Below, in pieces: positions 17,801 to 26,818 of a stretch of 64,000 nt of DNA (position 1 is its first letter; each line of letters begins with the position of its first letter). The DNA comes from PGZG01 sp040235405. GTDB taxonomy: Bacteria > Pseudomonadota > Gammaproteobacteria > Pseudomonadales > Alcanivoracaceae. The stretch spans positions 1 through 64,000 of the forward strand of contig JBECKT010000051.1 of the NCBI GenBank assembly GCA_040235405.1, written 5' to 3'. A program made the position numbers and the translations under genes. The notes beneath the pieces are model-generated. The model did not search any database. It was not told the DNA's origin and was given only the letters and a program-made list of their open reading frames with translations.

Positions 17801-18295
17801 GATAACCCCGGTCTTGATATTCGCGCGGTACGCCGCATTCCCAGCGCCCAGGTAGTTGCTGGCGTTGCCATCACCGGCACACTGCAATCGCCGGAAGCGC
17901 GGTTGACCTCCACGCCGCCCATGGAAGAAAGCGAGATCATGGCATGGCTGCTCACCGGCCGGGGGCTGTCCGGCAATTCGGAAACCGACAATGCCATGAT
18001 CGCTCAGGCATTGGCGGTATATGGCCTCGAAAAAGGCAGCGGCGTCACCGAAAAAATCGGCGAGAAAGTTGGTCTGGATGAAATCAGTGTCGGCAGCAAC
18101 TGGGAAACCACTGATGCCGCCCTGATGCTTGGCAAACAGATCAGCAATCGCCTGTACTTGCGCTACGCCATTGGTCTGTTTGATGCCCTGTCAACGGTGA
18201 TGCTGCGCTATACCGTCAGCCGTCGAGTGCATCTTGAAGCACAGTCCGGCAGTGACCAGCAAAGCATTGACCTGATCTATCAGATCGAACGCTGA
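14840..18295 (+). CDS. tamB: TamB, inner-membrane-anchored TAM subunit
   Basis: Protein of 1151 residues, AsmA-like/DUF490 family. One N-terminal membrane helix (VILLLLIVMLLVQVMAAILV) is followed by a long beta-taco made of repeated short strands. The conserved DUF490/TamB domain fills roughly the last 350 residues (LTGELRIDEGRYRAYGQNLEI ... MAWLLTGRGLS) and ends in a beta-signal-like tail that docks on TamA. The start is GTG overlapping the tamA stop (GTGA). Length is in the usual range. Confidence 0.95.
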   Translation: MRRVILLLLIVMLLVQVMAAILVSTERGSRWLLGIACQYVPGTLTTNDVTGTWLAGMNIGALHYQLPEITIHGEAIQLKPDFAALWRGEIHANWLYASNVRIDQSLARPGASGPFILPDQLSLPISITIDDVRLQGLSLHHPERTTLKLDLVTSTNISAGQYLSFRTFLIQHDLAEISASDGKLKLVQPYPLKADIHWRSAFTKLSELFGSDQLAGKAELSGSLNNLHINHQLLDPASLSSKIDAQPFSGKMDFRSRHHWQEIALLQATQQPLTVQRGSLELSSNDGRLISKLDTTLHAADFGSLDVSIAAEGSWTQADKLQISVAQEDSRVQATGSAHWQPDDAGFNLIINDSHIDASRIHPELTGKIGLAANLSGSVIGKRWSVLSDSIRIDGQLMGNPLQASLNAAVSQRLVSVNGDGSYAGNHANIDVRINDRIRGDASLSLKNLQALHPELHGAAEIQATLSGYRNAPEVNMTVAGTGLRMREYLLASVSLKADNLGPASSNMTLAINSGELWHRDSMLLEHAAIELSGAYSNHSIALVLKKEGIRLDGALAGGFQSVQHWAGEITGLSLALPENPPWQLLQPSPIELSPHKTVLMPLCLSDTNGEACLEYSFDNGRIAGSAALGKIALAPLSAIIGHDISLSGSLDSKLTASRSAAGIWQGQASSSLHNAQLIFSVDTEAYPLDFDAASLSGQVTGDTLTAQASISINNHGYARANLATGLQPEAPLSGELSLALSELRWLEMILPQLRQSRGHLEGRLAVAGTRQSPRFSGALQLRDAGTDIPVAGLSLSGIRAELSGNGPELSLSGEAGSGPGTLRARGNIDLSTGLPLQLDLTVSGKSFLAIDLPEARVLVDPDLRLRGSTRLLILRGDIVITDAALRPQQLPEMAVRVSDDEIIINASTEQPGVMAVDTDIMLRLGNNVRFSGFGLEAKLGGNLQLLSAPSRPVALTGELRIDEGRYRAYGQNLEIDRGLLIFQQRIDNPGLDIRAVRRIPSAQVVAGVAITGTLQSPEARLTSTPPMEESEIMAWLLTGRGLSGNSETDNAMIAQALAVYGLEKGSGVTEKIGEKVGLDEISVGSNWETTDAALMLGKQISNRLYLRYAIGLFDALSTVMLRYTVSRRVHLEAQSGSDQQSIDLIYQIER

Positions 18296-18308
18296 CAGCC
18301 TCTCAAGC

Positions 18309-19076
18309 TCAGCGACTGAGAAAACGTATCAGACTGCGCGTGAACCCGGCAGGCGTCAGTTTCGCTGCCAGCATGGTGGCGCGGAACTGCAATCCGACCG
18401 GACGATGAACCGGACTGGCGGCACCGCCCTGCTGCACCGCTTCCCACACTGCCTCGGCGATATCGCTGGCATCCAGATCAACACCGAGACGGTCCATGAT
18501 AGGCGAATAGTTATCCGCCACCATCGCTGTCTTGACAAACGGCGGCATGATATCAAGCACGCGGATATCATGTTTTTGCCATTCAATATTGAGGGCCTCG
18601 GTCAAGCCGCGAACGGCAAACTTGCTGGCCGAGTAACTGGCAAAATCCGGCACACCATAAAGCGCCGAAGCCGAGCACATGCTGATCACCATAGCGTCAG
18701 GTGTGATCCGAAGAAAAGGAAACGCCGCATGGGTGACATTAATCAGCCCGGTGACATTGATATCGATGATGCTTTTATGTTGATCCGGCGAAATCTTTTC
18801 AAACGCGCCAGTGCGGAGAATGCCTGCACAGTTAAACAACACCTGCAGATAGCCGTCATGGTCATGGGCAAAGGCCTCGACCGTGGCACGCACGCGGGCG
18901 CCGTCGGTGACGTCCAGGGCACGCCACCAGACCCGTCCCCCCAGCTCTCCGGCCAACTTCTCCAGCGCTGCCTCGTTGACATCGGTGAGGCCGACTGACC
19001 ATCCGGCGGCATGGAACCTGCGCGCTGTAGCCTCGCCGATGCCGGCGCCAGCACCAGTAATAAAAATTGCTTTCAT
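18309..19076 (-). CDS. Short-chain dehydrogenase/reductase
   Basis: Classical SDR of 255 residues starting MKAIFITGAGAGIGEATARR, with the TGxxxGIG nucleotide-binding motif. The NAG-type motif is FNCAGIL, the catalytic Ser lies in SMCSASALYG, and the active-site YSASK follows. The Asp-bearing LTDVNE after strand 2 suggests a preference for NAD(H). The substrate cannot be told. The frame extends 14 codons upstream, but the chosen ATG has a perfect AAGGAG upstream. It is convergent with tamB and divergent from proS. Confidence 0.9.
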   Translation of the reverse strand: MKAIFITGAGAGIGEATARRFHAAGWSVGLTDVNEAALEKLAGELGGRVWWRALDVTDGARVRATVEAFAHDHDGYLQVLFNCAGILRTGAFEKISPDQHKSIIDINVTGLINVTHAAFPFLRITPDAMVISMCSASALYGVPDFASYSASKFAVRGLTEALNIEWQKHDIRVLDIMPPFVKTAMVADNYSPIMDRLGVDLDASDIAEAVWEAVQQGGAASPVHRPVGLQFRATMLAAKLTPAGFTRSLIRFLSR

Positions 19077-19383
19077 ATCAGGACTCCTTGATAACCGGCA
19101 GCGCATAGATGCCTTCACTGAAAAGCCGCACTTCCATTACTGCGGAACGACAGCCGAGCTGGCAAGTATAGCGGCACACATGGCACTGTCTGCCAGCCCC
19201 AGCATGGCCGGCCCCGCCAGAGTAGCACTCTGGGCGGACCAGGTTTTCCCGGAACGGCTGGCTTCCGGTAAAAAAACAGCGCTAATCATAGCGATAACAG
19301 CCGCACATGCCAGTGCGGCCATGGGCAGCGCGCCACGCTTGCCGTAAAATGGCCCGTTTTCACAGCCAGCCAGGAACCTGTCC
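19077..19383. other. Intergenic region between a dehydrogenase gene and proS
   Basis: Divergent spacer of 307 bases. A minus-strand -10-like TATACT lies at 19165-19170, a candidate promoter for the dehydrogenase. An inverted repeat CCGGAA/TTCCGG with an 8-base spacer lies near 19250-19270. A hydrophobic minus-strand frame covers much of it, but overlaps the proS start and has no ribosome-binding site, so I do not call it a gene. Confidence 0.4.
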
Positions 19384-21099
19384 ATGCGCGCGTCCCGCTT
19401 TCTGCTTGCCACCGTCAAGGAAACTCCGGCTGATGCCGTGGTTATCAGCCATCAGCTGATGCTGCGTGCCGGCATGATCCGTAAACTTGCGTCCGGCCTG
19501 TATAACTGGCTGCCGGTGGGTCTGCGGGTGCTGCGCAAGGTCGAGCGCATCGTCCGCGAGGAAATGGATAAAAGCGGTGCCCAGGAAGTGCTGATGCCGG
19601 TGGTCCAGCCGATGGAGCTATGGGACGAATCCGGGCGCGCGCCTGCCTACGGCCCGGAACTGCTGCGTATTACTGACCGCCACAACAACCCGTTTTGCCT
19701 CGGCCCCACCCATGAAGAGGTGATCACCGACCTGGTCCGCAACGAAGTGCACAGCTACAAGCAGCTGCCCATGAACTTCTACCAGATCCAGACCAAATTC
19801 CGCGATGAAACCCGGCCACGCTTCGGCGTCATGCGGGCACGCGAATTCATCATGAAGGACGCCTACTCGTTCCATATCAACATGGATTCGCTGCAGCAGA
19901 CCTATGACGATATGTATCGCACCTACTGCCGGATTTTCGACCGCATCGGTCTCGATTATCGTCCGGTTGCGGCCGACACCGGCTCCATCGGCGGCTCCGG
20001 TTCACACGAATTCCATGTGCTGGCGGATTCCGGCGAGGACGCCATCGCCTTCTCTGACCAGTCTGATTACGCCGCCAATGTCGAACTGGCCGAGGCAGTT
20101 TCCAGCGGCTCGCGCGCGGCGCCATCGGAAGCCCTGCGACTGGTCGACACGCCAAAGGCAAAAACCATTGCCGAACTGGTCGAGCAGTTCGATATCCCCG
20201 CCACCAGAACGGTAAAGACCCTGATCGTTGCGGCCAGCGAGGAATTCGGCGGTGGTTTTGTTGCCCTGCTGCTGCGCGGTGATCACGAGCTGAACGAAAT
20301 CAAGGCGGAAAAACATCCGGCAATTGCCAGCCCCTTGCGCTTTGCCACAGAAGACGAGATCCGCGCTCTGATCGGTGCCGGCCCAGGCAGTCTCGGCCCC
20401 CTGAATCTGCCGATTCCGTTTATTGTTGACCGCGCCGCGGCCCTGTGCAGTGATTTCGCCAGTGGCGCCAATATCGATGGCAAACATTACTTCGGCATGA
20501 ACTGGGAGCGCGATCTCACCATTGATACCAGCGCCGATCTACGCAACGTGGTCGAGGGTGATCCGAGCCCGGACGGCAAGGGCAACCTGACTATCCGTCG
20601 CGGCATTGAAGTCGGCCACATTTTCCAACTGGGCACCAAATATTCCGCCGCGTTGGGCGCCAAGGTACTGGACGAAAACGGTAAAAGCGTAATCATGCCG
20701 ATGGGCTGCTATGGCATCGGAGTCAGCCGGGTAGTGGCGGCCGCGATCGAACAGAACTATGACGACCGCGGTATTATCTGGCCGGCATCGATTGCCCCGT
20801 TTGACGTGGCCCTGATCCCGCTCAATCTGAAAAAGAGTCCGCGCGAAGGCGAGCTGTGCGAACGGCTATACGCCGAGCTGATCGCCGCCGGCTTCGATGT
20901 ACTCTACGACGACCGGGAAAAGGAACGGCTTGGCGTGAAGCTGGCCGATGCCGAGCTGATCGGCATTCCCCACCGGATTCTGGTCACGGAGAAAGGTATC
21001 GACGCCGGCATACTGGAGTACAAGGGCCGCCGCGATAGCGAGGCCCGCGAGATCGCCATCACCGGACTGCTGAGCTTCCTGAACTCCGGCCGCAACTAG
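19384..21099 (+). CDS. proS: Prolyl-tRNA synthetase
   Basis: Bacterial-type class IIa synthetase of 571 residues. The catalytic core has motif 2 (FRDETRPRFGVMRAREFIMKD) and motif 3 (MGCYGIGVSRVVAAAIEQ). Between them lies the YbaK-like editing insertion (about residues 225-400), which clears Ala-tRNA-Pro. A C-terminal anticodon-binding domain follows. Length is normal. It appears monocistronic. Confidence 0.98.
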   Translation: MRASRFLLATVKETPADAVVISHQLMLRAGMIRKLASGLYNWLPVGLRVLRKVERIVREEMDKSGAQEVLMPVVQPMELWDESGRAPAYGPELLRITDRHNNPFCLGPTHEEVITDLVRNEVHSYKQLPMNFYQIQTKFRDETRPRFGVMRAREFIMKDAYSFHINMDSLQQTYDDMYRTYCRIFDRIGLDYRPVAADTGSIGGSGSHEFHVLADSGEDAIAFSDQSDYAANVELAEAVSSGSRAAPSEALRLVDTPKAKTIAELVEQFDIPATRTVKTLIVAASEEFGGGFVALLLRGDHELNEIKAEKHPAIASPLRFATEDEIRALIGAGPGSLGPLNLPIPFIVDRAAALCSDFASGANIDGKHYFGMNWERDLTIDTSADLRNVVEGDPSPDGKGNLTIRRGIEVGHIFQLGTKYSAALGAKVLDENGKSVIMPMGCYGIGVSRVVAAAIEQNYDDRGIIWPASIAPFDVALIPLNLKKSPREGELCERLYAELIAAGFDVLYDDREKERLGVKLADAELIGIPHRILVTEKGIDAGILEYKGRRDSEAREIAITGLLSFLNSGRN

Positions 21100-21297
21100 A
21101 CATCCCGCCAATCGGAGGATTCGCCCGTTTTTCGTAGTCTTTTGTCTCCCGGGCATTGACGGCGCGGGTACAACCGTTAACAGTAGCTTCCCAATAACAA
21201 GAGCTTCTGTCAGTAGCCGCTTGATATCTCAGGGTTTAGGTTAATCAAAAGCTTCTGAGAGCGTGCTGACGACCCTTTTCTGACGCGGAACAGATTA

Positions 21298-22554
21298 ATG
21301 CTGCGACTCATACTGTTTCTCTGCTGTCTGGCCCTGTTGCCGTGCACAGCCCTTGCCCATGTATTCCAGATTCCTGCTTCTCAACTGCCGGGGCTGGTCA
21401 ATCAGGCCCCGGAACCATTCAGCTTCTTCAGCATGCAATCCGGGCGGCTTGAACCGGTGCCACACCAGTGGCTGGAGTTTTCCACCGACGGCTTCCCCTG
21501 GTTTGCCAGGGACTCTGCCACCCGTCGTGCCGGCGAGCCCGGAATCATCAATGCCGAGCACCGGCTGTTATTACGGCGCAGCGATGGCGGCCCGCGCCTG
21601 AGTGGCAATCAGGCGGAACAGGTGGTCGGAGAGCTTGAAGTAAACCTGGCAGGCGAGACGCTTTACTATTACGTAGTCAAGAATGCCTACCGTCAGGCAA
21701 CACAGCGCTATGTCCGTTTCGACCAGCAGCGCATGGCGGTCCGCAGCACCGATTACTCGTTCTCCATGAAACAGGGCAACATGCTGATCTGGAATGATTT
21801 TTTTTATAAAAGCTTCCAGACGGAGTCGGGCCAGCCGGAAACCCTGCTGGACACCCTGAAGATTCGCATGAGCGCCGGGCTGTTCTCGGAGAACGCCCGC
21901 ATTACCCTTACCAACGAGAATCTTGAACCAACCATTGAAGAAGTGGTGGAGGGACCGCTGGCATGGGTGGTATTCGCCAGGACCACCCTGCATGTAGCCC
22001 GTGTGCCGGTAATGCGGGCACGCAACTATTTCCTGCTGATGCCGCAGCAAACCGATATCCACACTCGCTTCACCCTGCCGATAGTGGCCAAGACCATTCT
22101 CACCCCGCCAACGCTATCTATCTCGCTGGATGGTAACCAGCTTTATGGCGGCAAGCTGGTCACCAGCTGGACTGGCGACAAGGTTGGCGTCACTGATGGC
22201 AAGCTCTCGGATACCGAAAAGGCTATGGTGGAAACTCCGCTGAAGGGACAGAACTGGCTCTGGTTTGGCACCGGCCGCGGATTCGACCTGCTTGGCCAGC
22301 TTGAGTTTCTCGAAGGCTTCGAACGTCCCGTGCGCCTGCTCTATGAAGACGATGCCACGCTCAGCAATCCGCCGGAACGCTTCCCCGGCCAGCTGCCCAA
22401 CGTTGGCTTTACCATTGAGCAGCTGCCCATTGGCAAGGAATTCTATTTCCGCGCCAGCCTGTACTTCAGCGAGAACAGCCGCGGGATGGGCCCCGGGCAA
22501 TATGCCGCCAGCATCACCGGCGAGCCCTCCGTGGTCTGGCGAACGCTGGATTGA
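21298..22554 (+). CDS. Exported protein of unknown function
   Basis: Protein of 418 residues with a clear signal peptide (LILFLCCLALLPCTALAH). The mature part looks beta-rich. It contains many aromatic and charged residues and no Cys pairs, lipobox, membrane helices or motif that I recognise. About 200 bases upstream (21100-21297) carry no other gene. It is convergent with thpR, with no gap. Probably periplasmic. Confidence 0.8.
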   Translation: MLRLILFLCCLALLPCTALAHVFQIPASQLPGLVNQAPEPFSFFSMQSGRLEPVPHQWLEFSTDGFPWFARDSATRRAGEPGIINAEHRLLLRRSDGGPRLSGNQAEQVVGELEVNLAGETLYYYVVKNAYRQATQRYVRFDQQRMAVRSTDYSFSMKQGNMLIWNDFFYKSFQTESGQPETLLDTLKIRMSAGLFSENARITLTNENLEPTIEEVVEGPLAWVVFARTTLHVARVPVMRARNYFLLMPQQTDIHTRFTLPIVAKTILTPPTLSISLDGNQLYGGKLVTSWTGDKVGVTDGKLSDTEKAMVETPLKGQNWLWFGTGRGFDLLGQLEFLEGFERPVRLLYEDDATLSNPPERFPGQLPNVGFTIEQLPIGKEFYFRASLYFSENSRGMGPGQYAASITGEPSVVWRTLD

Positions 22555-23088
22555 TCAAATGCTGCTGGCCGTCAATGGCCAGCGGCGGCGCACCCGGTAG
22601 CGCACACCCCACTGACTCTGCTCTGATTCATACAGACACAGTTCCGCTATCTCGTAACCGAGATCCAGCGGTATATCGGGAGCCGGGACAAACGCGCGCG
22701 GCAGCCGCGCCAATGTGATATGAGGGCGTAATGGTCGCCCCGCCGACTCGGCAAGAGCCTCTTGCAAAAGACGGTGAAAGCGCGACAGGCCACTGGTCAA
22801 CGGAGCCTCGGCCGCAAATACCCGGCCAGCACTGTCCGGAAAGCAATGACCTCGCTGCAGGCGCAGGCGCAGGGCTGACTGTCCGGAACAGAATTGCTCT
22901 GCAACCGTAGCGATCTGCTCCATCCTCGCTTCTGTGATTTCTCCAAAAAAAATCAACGTCATATGAAAGTTGCCCGCCACCACCGGCAGCGGTCTGATAG
23001 CCGTCATCTGCTGCAGCGCCTGATCGCGCACGCCAATCAGTTCCAGAGACAGGGCGTCCGGCACCGGAAAGCCAAGAAAAAGCCTCAT
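22555..23088 (-). CDS. thpR: ThpR, RNA 2',3'-cyclic phosphodiesterase (LigT family)
   Basis: 2H-phosphoesterase of 177 residues. The two catalytic HxT motifs are visible as HMTL (about residue 42) and HITL (about residue 124). The N-terminus MRLFLGFPVP and length match ThpR/LigT. The frame opens nine codons earlier (23115), but the chosen Met gives the family start. These enzymes hydrolyse 2',3'-cyclic phosphate RNA ends in vitro; the cellular role is not settled. Divergent from rimO. Confidence 0.88.
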   Translation of the reverse strand: MRLFLGFPVPDALSLELIGVRDQALQQMTAIRPLPVVAGNFHMTLIFFGEITEARMEQIATVAEQFCSGQSALRLRLQRGHCFPDSAGRVFAAEAPLTSGLSRFHRLLQEALAESAGRPLRPHITLARLPRAFVPAPDIPLDLGYEIAELCLYESEQSQWGVRYRVRRRWPLTASSI

Positions 23089-23177
23089 GGCCAGCGCCAC
23101 GGCCGGGCGGTACAATCAGCGCCCCGGGATACCCCGGTGACCCCTGAACCTGCTTCTGCCAACACGGTGCCCCCGCA

Positions 23178-24521
23178 ATGTCTTCTGAAAAACTGTCCCC
23201 GACCGCAACGCCCGGCAAAGTCGGGTTTATCAGCCTTGGCTGCCCGAAGGCGCTGGTGGACTCCGAACGCATTCTGACCCAGCTGCGCACCGAAGGCTAT
23301 GAAGTGGTGCCCACTTACGAGGACGCTGACGTAGTCGTGGTCAACACCTGTGGTTTTATCGATGCAGCCAAGGCGGAATCGCTGGAGGCGATCGGTGAGG
23401 CGATCAGTGAAAACGGCAAGGTGATCGTCACCGGGTGCATGGGTGTCGACGAAGATGCCATTCGCAAGGTCCATCCACAGGTGTTGTCGGTGACCGGGCC
23501 ACAGCAGTACGAGCAGGTCGTCAACGCGGTGCATCAGGTGGTGCCGCCGCTGGCCAACCACAATCCGTTTCTTGATCTGGTGCCTCCGCAGGGTATCAAG
23601 CTCACACCACGGCACTATGCCTACCTGAAAATTTCCGAAGGCTGCAATCACAAGTGCAGCTTCTGCATTATTCCGTCGATGCGCGGGAAGCTGGTCAGTC
23701 GACCGATTGGCGACGTGATGGATGAAGCCGAGCGCCTGGTCAAGGCCGGCGTGCAGGAGCTGCTAGTGATTTCCCAGGACACCAGTGCCTACGGTGTCGA
23801 CCTGAAATATCAGACCGGCTTCTGGCAGGGCATGCCGGTGAAAGCCAAAATGCTGGACATGTGTCGCGCAATGGGCAGCCTCGGCGCCTGGGTCCGGTTG
23901 CACTATGTCTACCCTTACCCGCATGTCGACGACATCATTCCGCTGATGAGCGAAGGCCTGGTACTGCCCTATCTTGATATTCCGTTCCAGCATGCCAGTC
24001 AGCGCATTCTTGAACTGATGAAGCGCCCGGCCCACGCTGAAAACACGCTGGCGCGGATCAAACGCTGGCGGGAAATCTGTCCGGACATCACTTTGCGCTC
24101 GACTTTTATCGTCGGCTTCCCCGGTGAAACCGATGATGACTTCGAGCAACTGCTCGACTGGCTTGAAGAAGCCCGGCTTGATCGCGTCGGCTGCTTCACC
24201 TATTCGCCGGTGCAGGGCGCAGCGGCCAACGCCCTGCCCGACCATGTCGACCCGGAAGTTGCCGAGCAGCGTCTTGAGCGTTTCATGAATGTTCAAGCTC
24301 GCATCAGTGCCCGCAAACTGCAGCAGAAAATCGGCCGCGAACTGGAAGTGCTGGTGGATGAAGTCGGGGACGAAGGCGTAATCGCGCGCAGCCAGGCCGA
24401 CGCTCCGGAAATTGATGGCCTGGTCTATCTGGATGATGTTGCCGATGTTCGCCCCGGACAACGGCTACGCGTGCGCGTGACCGACGCTGATGAACACGAT
24501 CTCTGGGCCACCCCGCTGTAA
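23178..24521 (+). CDS. rimO: RimO, ribosomal protein S12 methylthiotransferase
   Basis: Protein of 447 residues, MiaB/RimO family. An N-terminal UPF0004 domain has three Cys for an auxiliary [4Fe-4S] cluster (SLGCPKALVDSE, NTCGFID, TGCMGVD). The radical SAM core carries CNHKCSFC, and a C-terminal TRAM domain ends the protein. It adds a methylthio group to an Asp of ribosomal protein S12. The SLGCPK form and IIPSMRG loop distinguish RimO from MiaB. Confidence 0.96.
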   Translation: MSSEKLSPTATPGKVGFISLGCPKALVDSERILTQLRTEGYEVVPTYEDADVVVVNTCGFIDAAKAESLEAIGEAISENGKVIVTGCMGVDEDAIRKVHPQVLSVTGPQQYEQVVNAVHQVVPPLANHNPFLDLVPPQGIKLTPRHYAYLKISEGCNHKCSFCIIPSMRGKLVSRPIGDVMDEAERLVKAGVQELLVISQDTSAYGVDLKYQTGFWQGMPVKAKMLDMCRAMGSLGAWVRLHYVYPYPHVDDIIPLMSEGLVLPYLDIPFQHASQRILELMKRPAHAENTLARIKRWREICPDITLRSTFIVGFPGETDDDFEQLLDWLEEARLDRVGCFTYSPVQGAAANALPDHVDPEVAEQRLERFMNVQARISARKLQQKIGRELEVLVDEVGDEGVIARSQADAPEIDGLVYLDDVADVRPGQRLRVRVTDADEHDLWATPL

Positions 24522-24535
24522 GGAGCGTCATCCGT

Positions 24536-25387
24536 TTGCTGGCAAACAACCCGTCCCGCGGCGCTGTCATGCTGATCACCGGCGAGCTGTTGCTCGCGGT
24601 GATGGCGGCAATGATCAAGCACCTCACCGATCAGGGACTGTCCAGCGAAAGCATGGTGTTTTTCCGCAACCTGTTCGGTCTTCTGTTCCTGTTTCCGATG
24701 CTTTATCGCGGCGGCCTCGGCCAGTTGAAAACACAGCGCATCGGCATTCATCTGGTACGCGCCATCACCGGCGTCGGCGCCATGTTTCTGTTCTTTTATA
24801 CCATTGCCCACGCTACGCTGGCGGAAGCGGTGCTGGTGAAAATGACGGCACCGTTCTTTCTGCCGCTGATCGGCCTGGTCTGGCTCGGTGACAGGGTCCG
24901 GCCGCAAACCTGGTGGGCGATTCTGCTCGGCTTTGTCGGTGTTATCGTGATTTTACGGCCCGGCTCCGGCGCCTTTAATCCGGTGCTACTACTGGCCCTG
25001 GCCAGCGCTGCACTGATGGGCATTGCCAAGGTCAGCATTCGGCGCATGGCGGATTCCGAACCACCGCGCCGCATCGTATTCTGGTTCGGTTTGTTCAGCA
25101 CACTGATTTCCGCAGTGCCAATGCTGTGGAATGAGCGCTGGCCGGACCAGATCCAGCTGTACTGGTTGCTCGGCATTGGCCTGATCGCCACCGCTGCGCA
25201 GATGTGCATGACCCATGCCTATCAACTGGCCAGCCCGGGGCGGATCGGTGTCTACAACTACACCTCGGTGATCTGGGCGGTGACACTGGGCTGGCTGTTC
25301 TGGGGAGAAACGCTGTATTTCAGCTTTCTGCTCGGCACCCTGCTGATTGTCGGCGCAGGCATCTGGAATCTGCGCACCCAGCGGTAG
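24536..25387 (+). CDS. DMT-superfamily (EamA) transporter
   Basis: Integral membrane protein of 283 residues with ten predicted helices in two EamA repeats, the usual drug/metabolite transporter layout. The start is TTG, with AAGGAGCG nine bases upstream that begins at the rimO stop; the two genes are probably co-transcribed. Substrate unknown. Confidence 0.88.
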   Translation: MLANNPSRGAVMLITGELLLAVMAAMIKHLTDQGLSSESMVFFRNLFGLLFLFPMLYRGGLGQLKTQRIGIHLVRAITGVGAMFLFFYTIAHATLAEAVLVKMTAPFFLPLIGLVWLGDRVRPQTWWAILLGFVGVIVILRPGSGAFNPVLLLALASAALMGIAKVSIRRMADSEPPRRIVFWFGLFSTLISAVPMLWNERWPDQIQLYWLLGIGLIATAAQMCMTHAYQLASPGRIGVYNYTSVIWAVTLGWLFWGETLYFSFLLGTLLIVGAGIWNLRTQR

Positions 25388-25395
25388 CAGGCAAT

Positions 25396-26679
25396 TCAAC
25401 CGGTGTTCCGGCGCTCCGGTGGCGTCCAGTCAAATGGCACGTTGTACGTCATCAGGAAGCCGCCCAGCGTAATCAGCACCCGGGCAATGCCAATATAGGA
25501 ATCCGGAATACGCACCCGGTTCTCGCGGAATTTTTCCAGCAGGTCCGACATCGCCAGACCAAATTCATTTCTTTTCATCCTGTCGCTGAGTACGTACTGG
25601 GCCAGTTCCCGCAGCGTGTCCGGGTTGCCACCAACAAAGCCGGCATTGATAAACAACTGGCCGATATCAACGTCGCCTTCGAACCCCATCAACCCGTACA
25701 GCAAGCGGGAGTAGTTTCGCACTTCATCCGGCGTCAGGCGCCCAAGCGTGCCGAAATCAAGAATACTGATATCACCATCATCACTGACAATGAAGTTTCC
25801 CGGATGGGGATCGGCCTGGTAAACGCCAACACGAGTGACCTGGTGCAGATAAGAGGTAAATAGCAGTGTTAGCAGGTCCGCGGCCTGATCAGGATGTTGA
25901 TCAAGGTAGTCTCTCAAGCGGTGACCATGCTGCCATTCACTGACCAGCACATTCGGCCCGGACAACTCCTCCACCAGCGCGGCAACACGAATGCGTGGTG
26001 GATGCTGAATACGGCTGAAGCGCCGCATGTTTTCCGCCTCATTACGGAAATCCAGTTCAACAGAAGTCATCTCAAGCAGCTGCTCGGTAATCTGGATAAA
26101 ATCCAGCTCACGAAAAAGCGGTGCCATTAATAACGCCAGCAACCGGAAGACTCTGGCGTCCTGCTCGAACAATTCAACCACTCCGGGCAAGCGTATCTTG
26201 ATCGCCACATCGCGGCCATCGCGCAGCACGGCACGATGGACCTGGGCAATTGATGCAGTTGCTGCGGGAATTTCACTGAATTCGCTGAAGCGCTCACGCC
26301 AGCGCAGCCCCCAGGCCCGCTCAAGCAGCGGCTTGATCTGGCTGAACGACACCGCCTCGGCATCGTTCTGCAAAGCCTGCAATGCAAGAATATATGCAGG
26401 TGGCAGGACATCCGGACGACAGGAAAAAAACTGGGCAGCCTTGACCCAGATAGCGCCATTACGGCGGCAAAGCTGCGCTACAGCAGCGGCCGCCTCCGAG
26501 TGCACCCGCTCCAGCTCCAGCTCCTCACCACGGGCCCGCCTGACCGCAAGGCCATGGCGGCCATACAACGCCACCACATCCACTACAGTGCGCAATGCCC
26601 GCAGATAGCGTCGTCGCCCCGCTATCAAGCCGGAAACGGCGGCCGAGCCTGTGCGTGCTAACTGGATACCGGAAACCAA
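25396..26679 (-). CDS. ABC1/UbiB-family atypical kinase-like protein
   Basis: Protein of about 427 residues. The ABC1 fold is shown by an Ala-rich loop (ATASIAQVHRAVLRDGRDVAIKI), the catalytic YQADPHPGNF and a DFG (SILDFGTLG). The family hallmark KxGQ appears as KAAQ (residues 80-83), a change in the motif that normally caps the nucleotide site. The start is taken as TTG at 26677-26679, directly after GGGGGGAG; an ATG at 26727 lies farther up with no such site. A second ABC1 gene, the real ubiB, lies at 28169, so this copy probably has another role. Confidence 0.85.
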   Translation of the reverse strand: MVSGIQLARTGSAAVSGLIAGRRRYLRALRTVVDVVALYGRHGLAVRRARGEELELERVHSEAAAAVAQLCRRNGAIWVKAAQFFSCRPDVLPPAYILALQALQNDAEAVSFSQIKPLLERAWGLRWRERFSEFSEIPAATASIAQVHRAVLRDGRDVAIKIRLPGVVELFEQDARVFRLLALLMAPLFRELDFIQITEQLLEMTSVELDFRNEAENMRRFSRIQHPPRIRVAALVEELSGPNVLVSEWQHGHRLRDYLDQHPDQAADLLTLLFTSYLHQVTRVGVYQADPHPGNFIVSDDGDISILDFGTLGRLTPDEVRNYSRLLYGLMGFEGDVDIGQLFINAGFVGGNPDTLRELAQYVLSDRMKRNEFGLAMSDLLEKFRENRVRIPDSYIGIARVLITLGGFLMTYNVPFDWTPPERRNTG

Positions 26680-26818
26680 ATGTGCTCCCCCCAAGAAAGT
26701 GGCATTAGTGTAACCGCATGATGACATCGTGTACTGTGACGTATTGCAGCGCCCTGTAACAGCAAGTAAAAGGTGCGTTGATGCTCACTGAAAGCTGTCT
26801 GAAAAGCGGAAATTTGCC

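Noticed and set aside
19137..19418. Hydrophobic minus-strand frame between the dehydrogenase gene and proS
   Set aside because: It overlaps the proS start, lacks a ribosome-binding site and matches no family I recognise, though the hydrophobic stretch could pass for a membrane helix.
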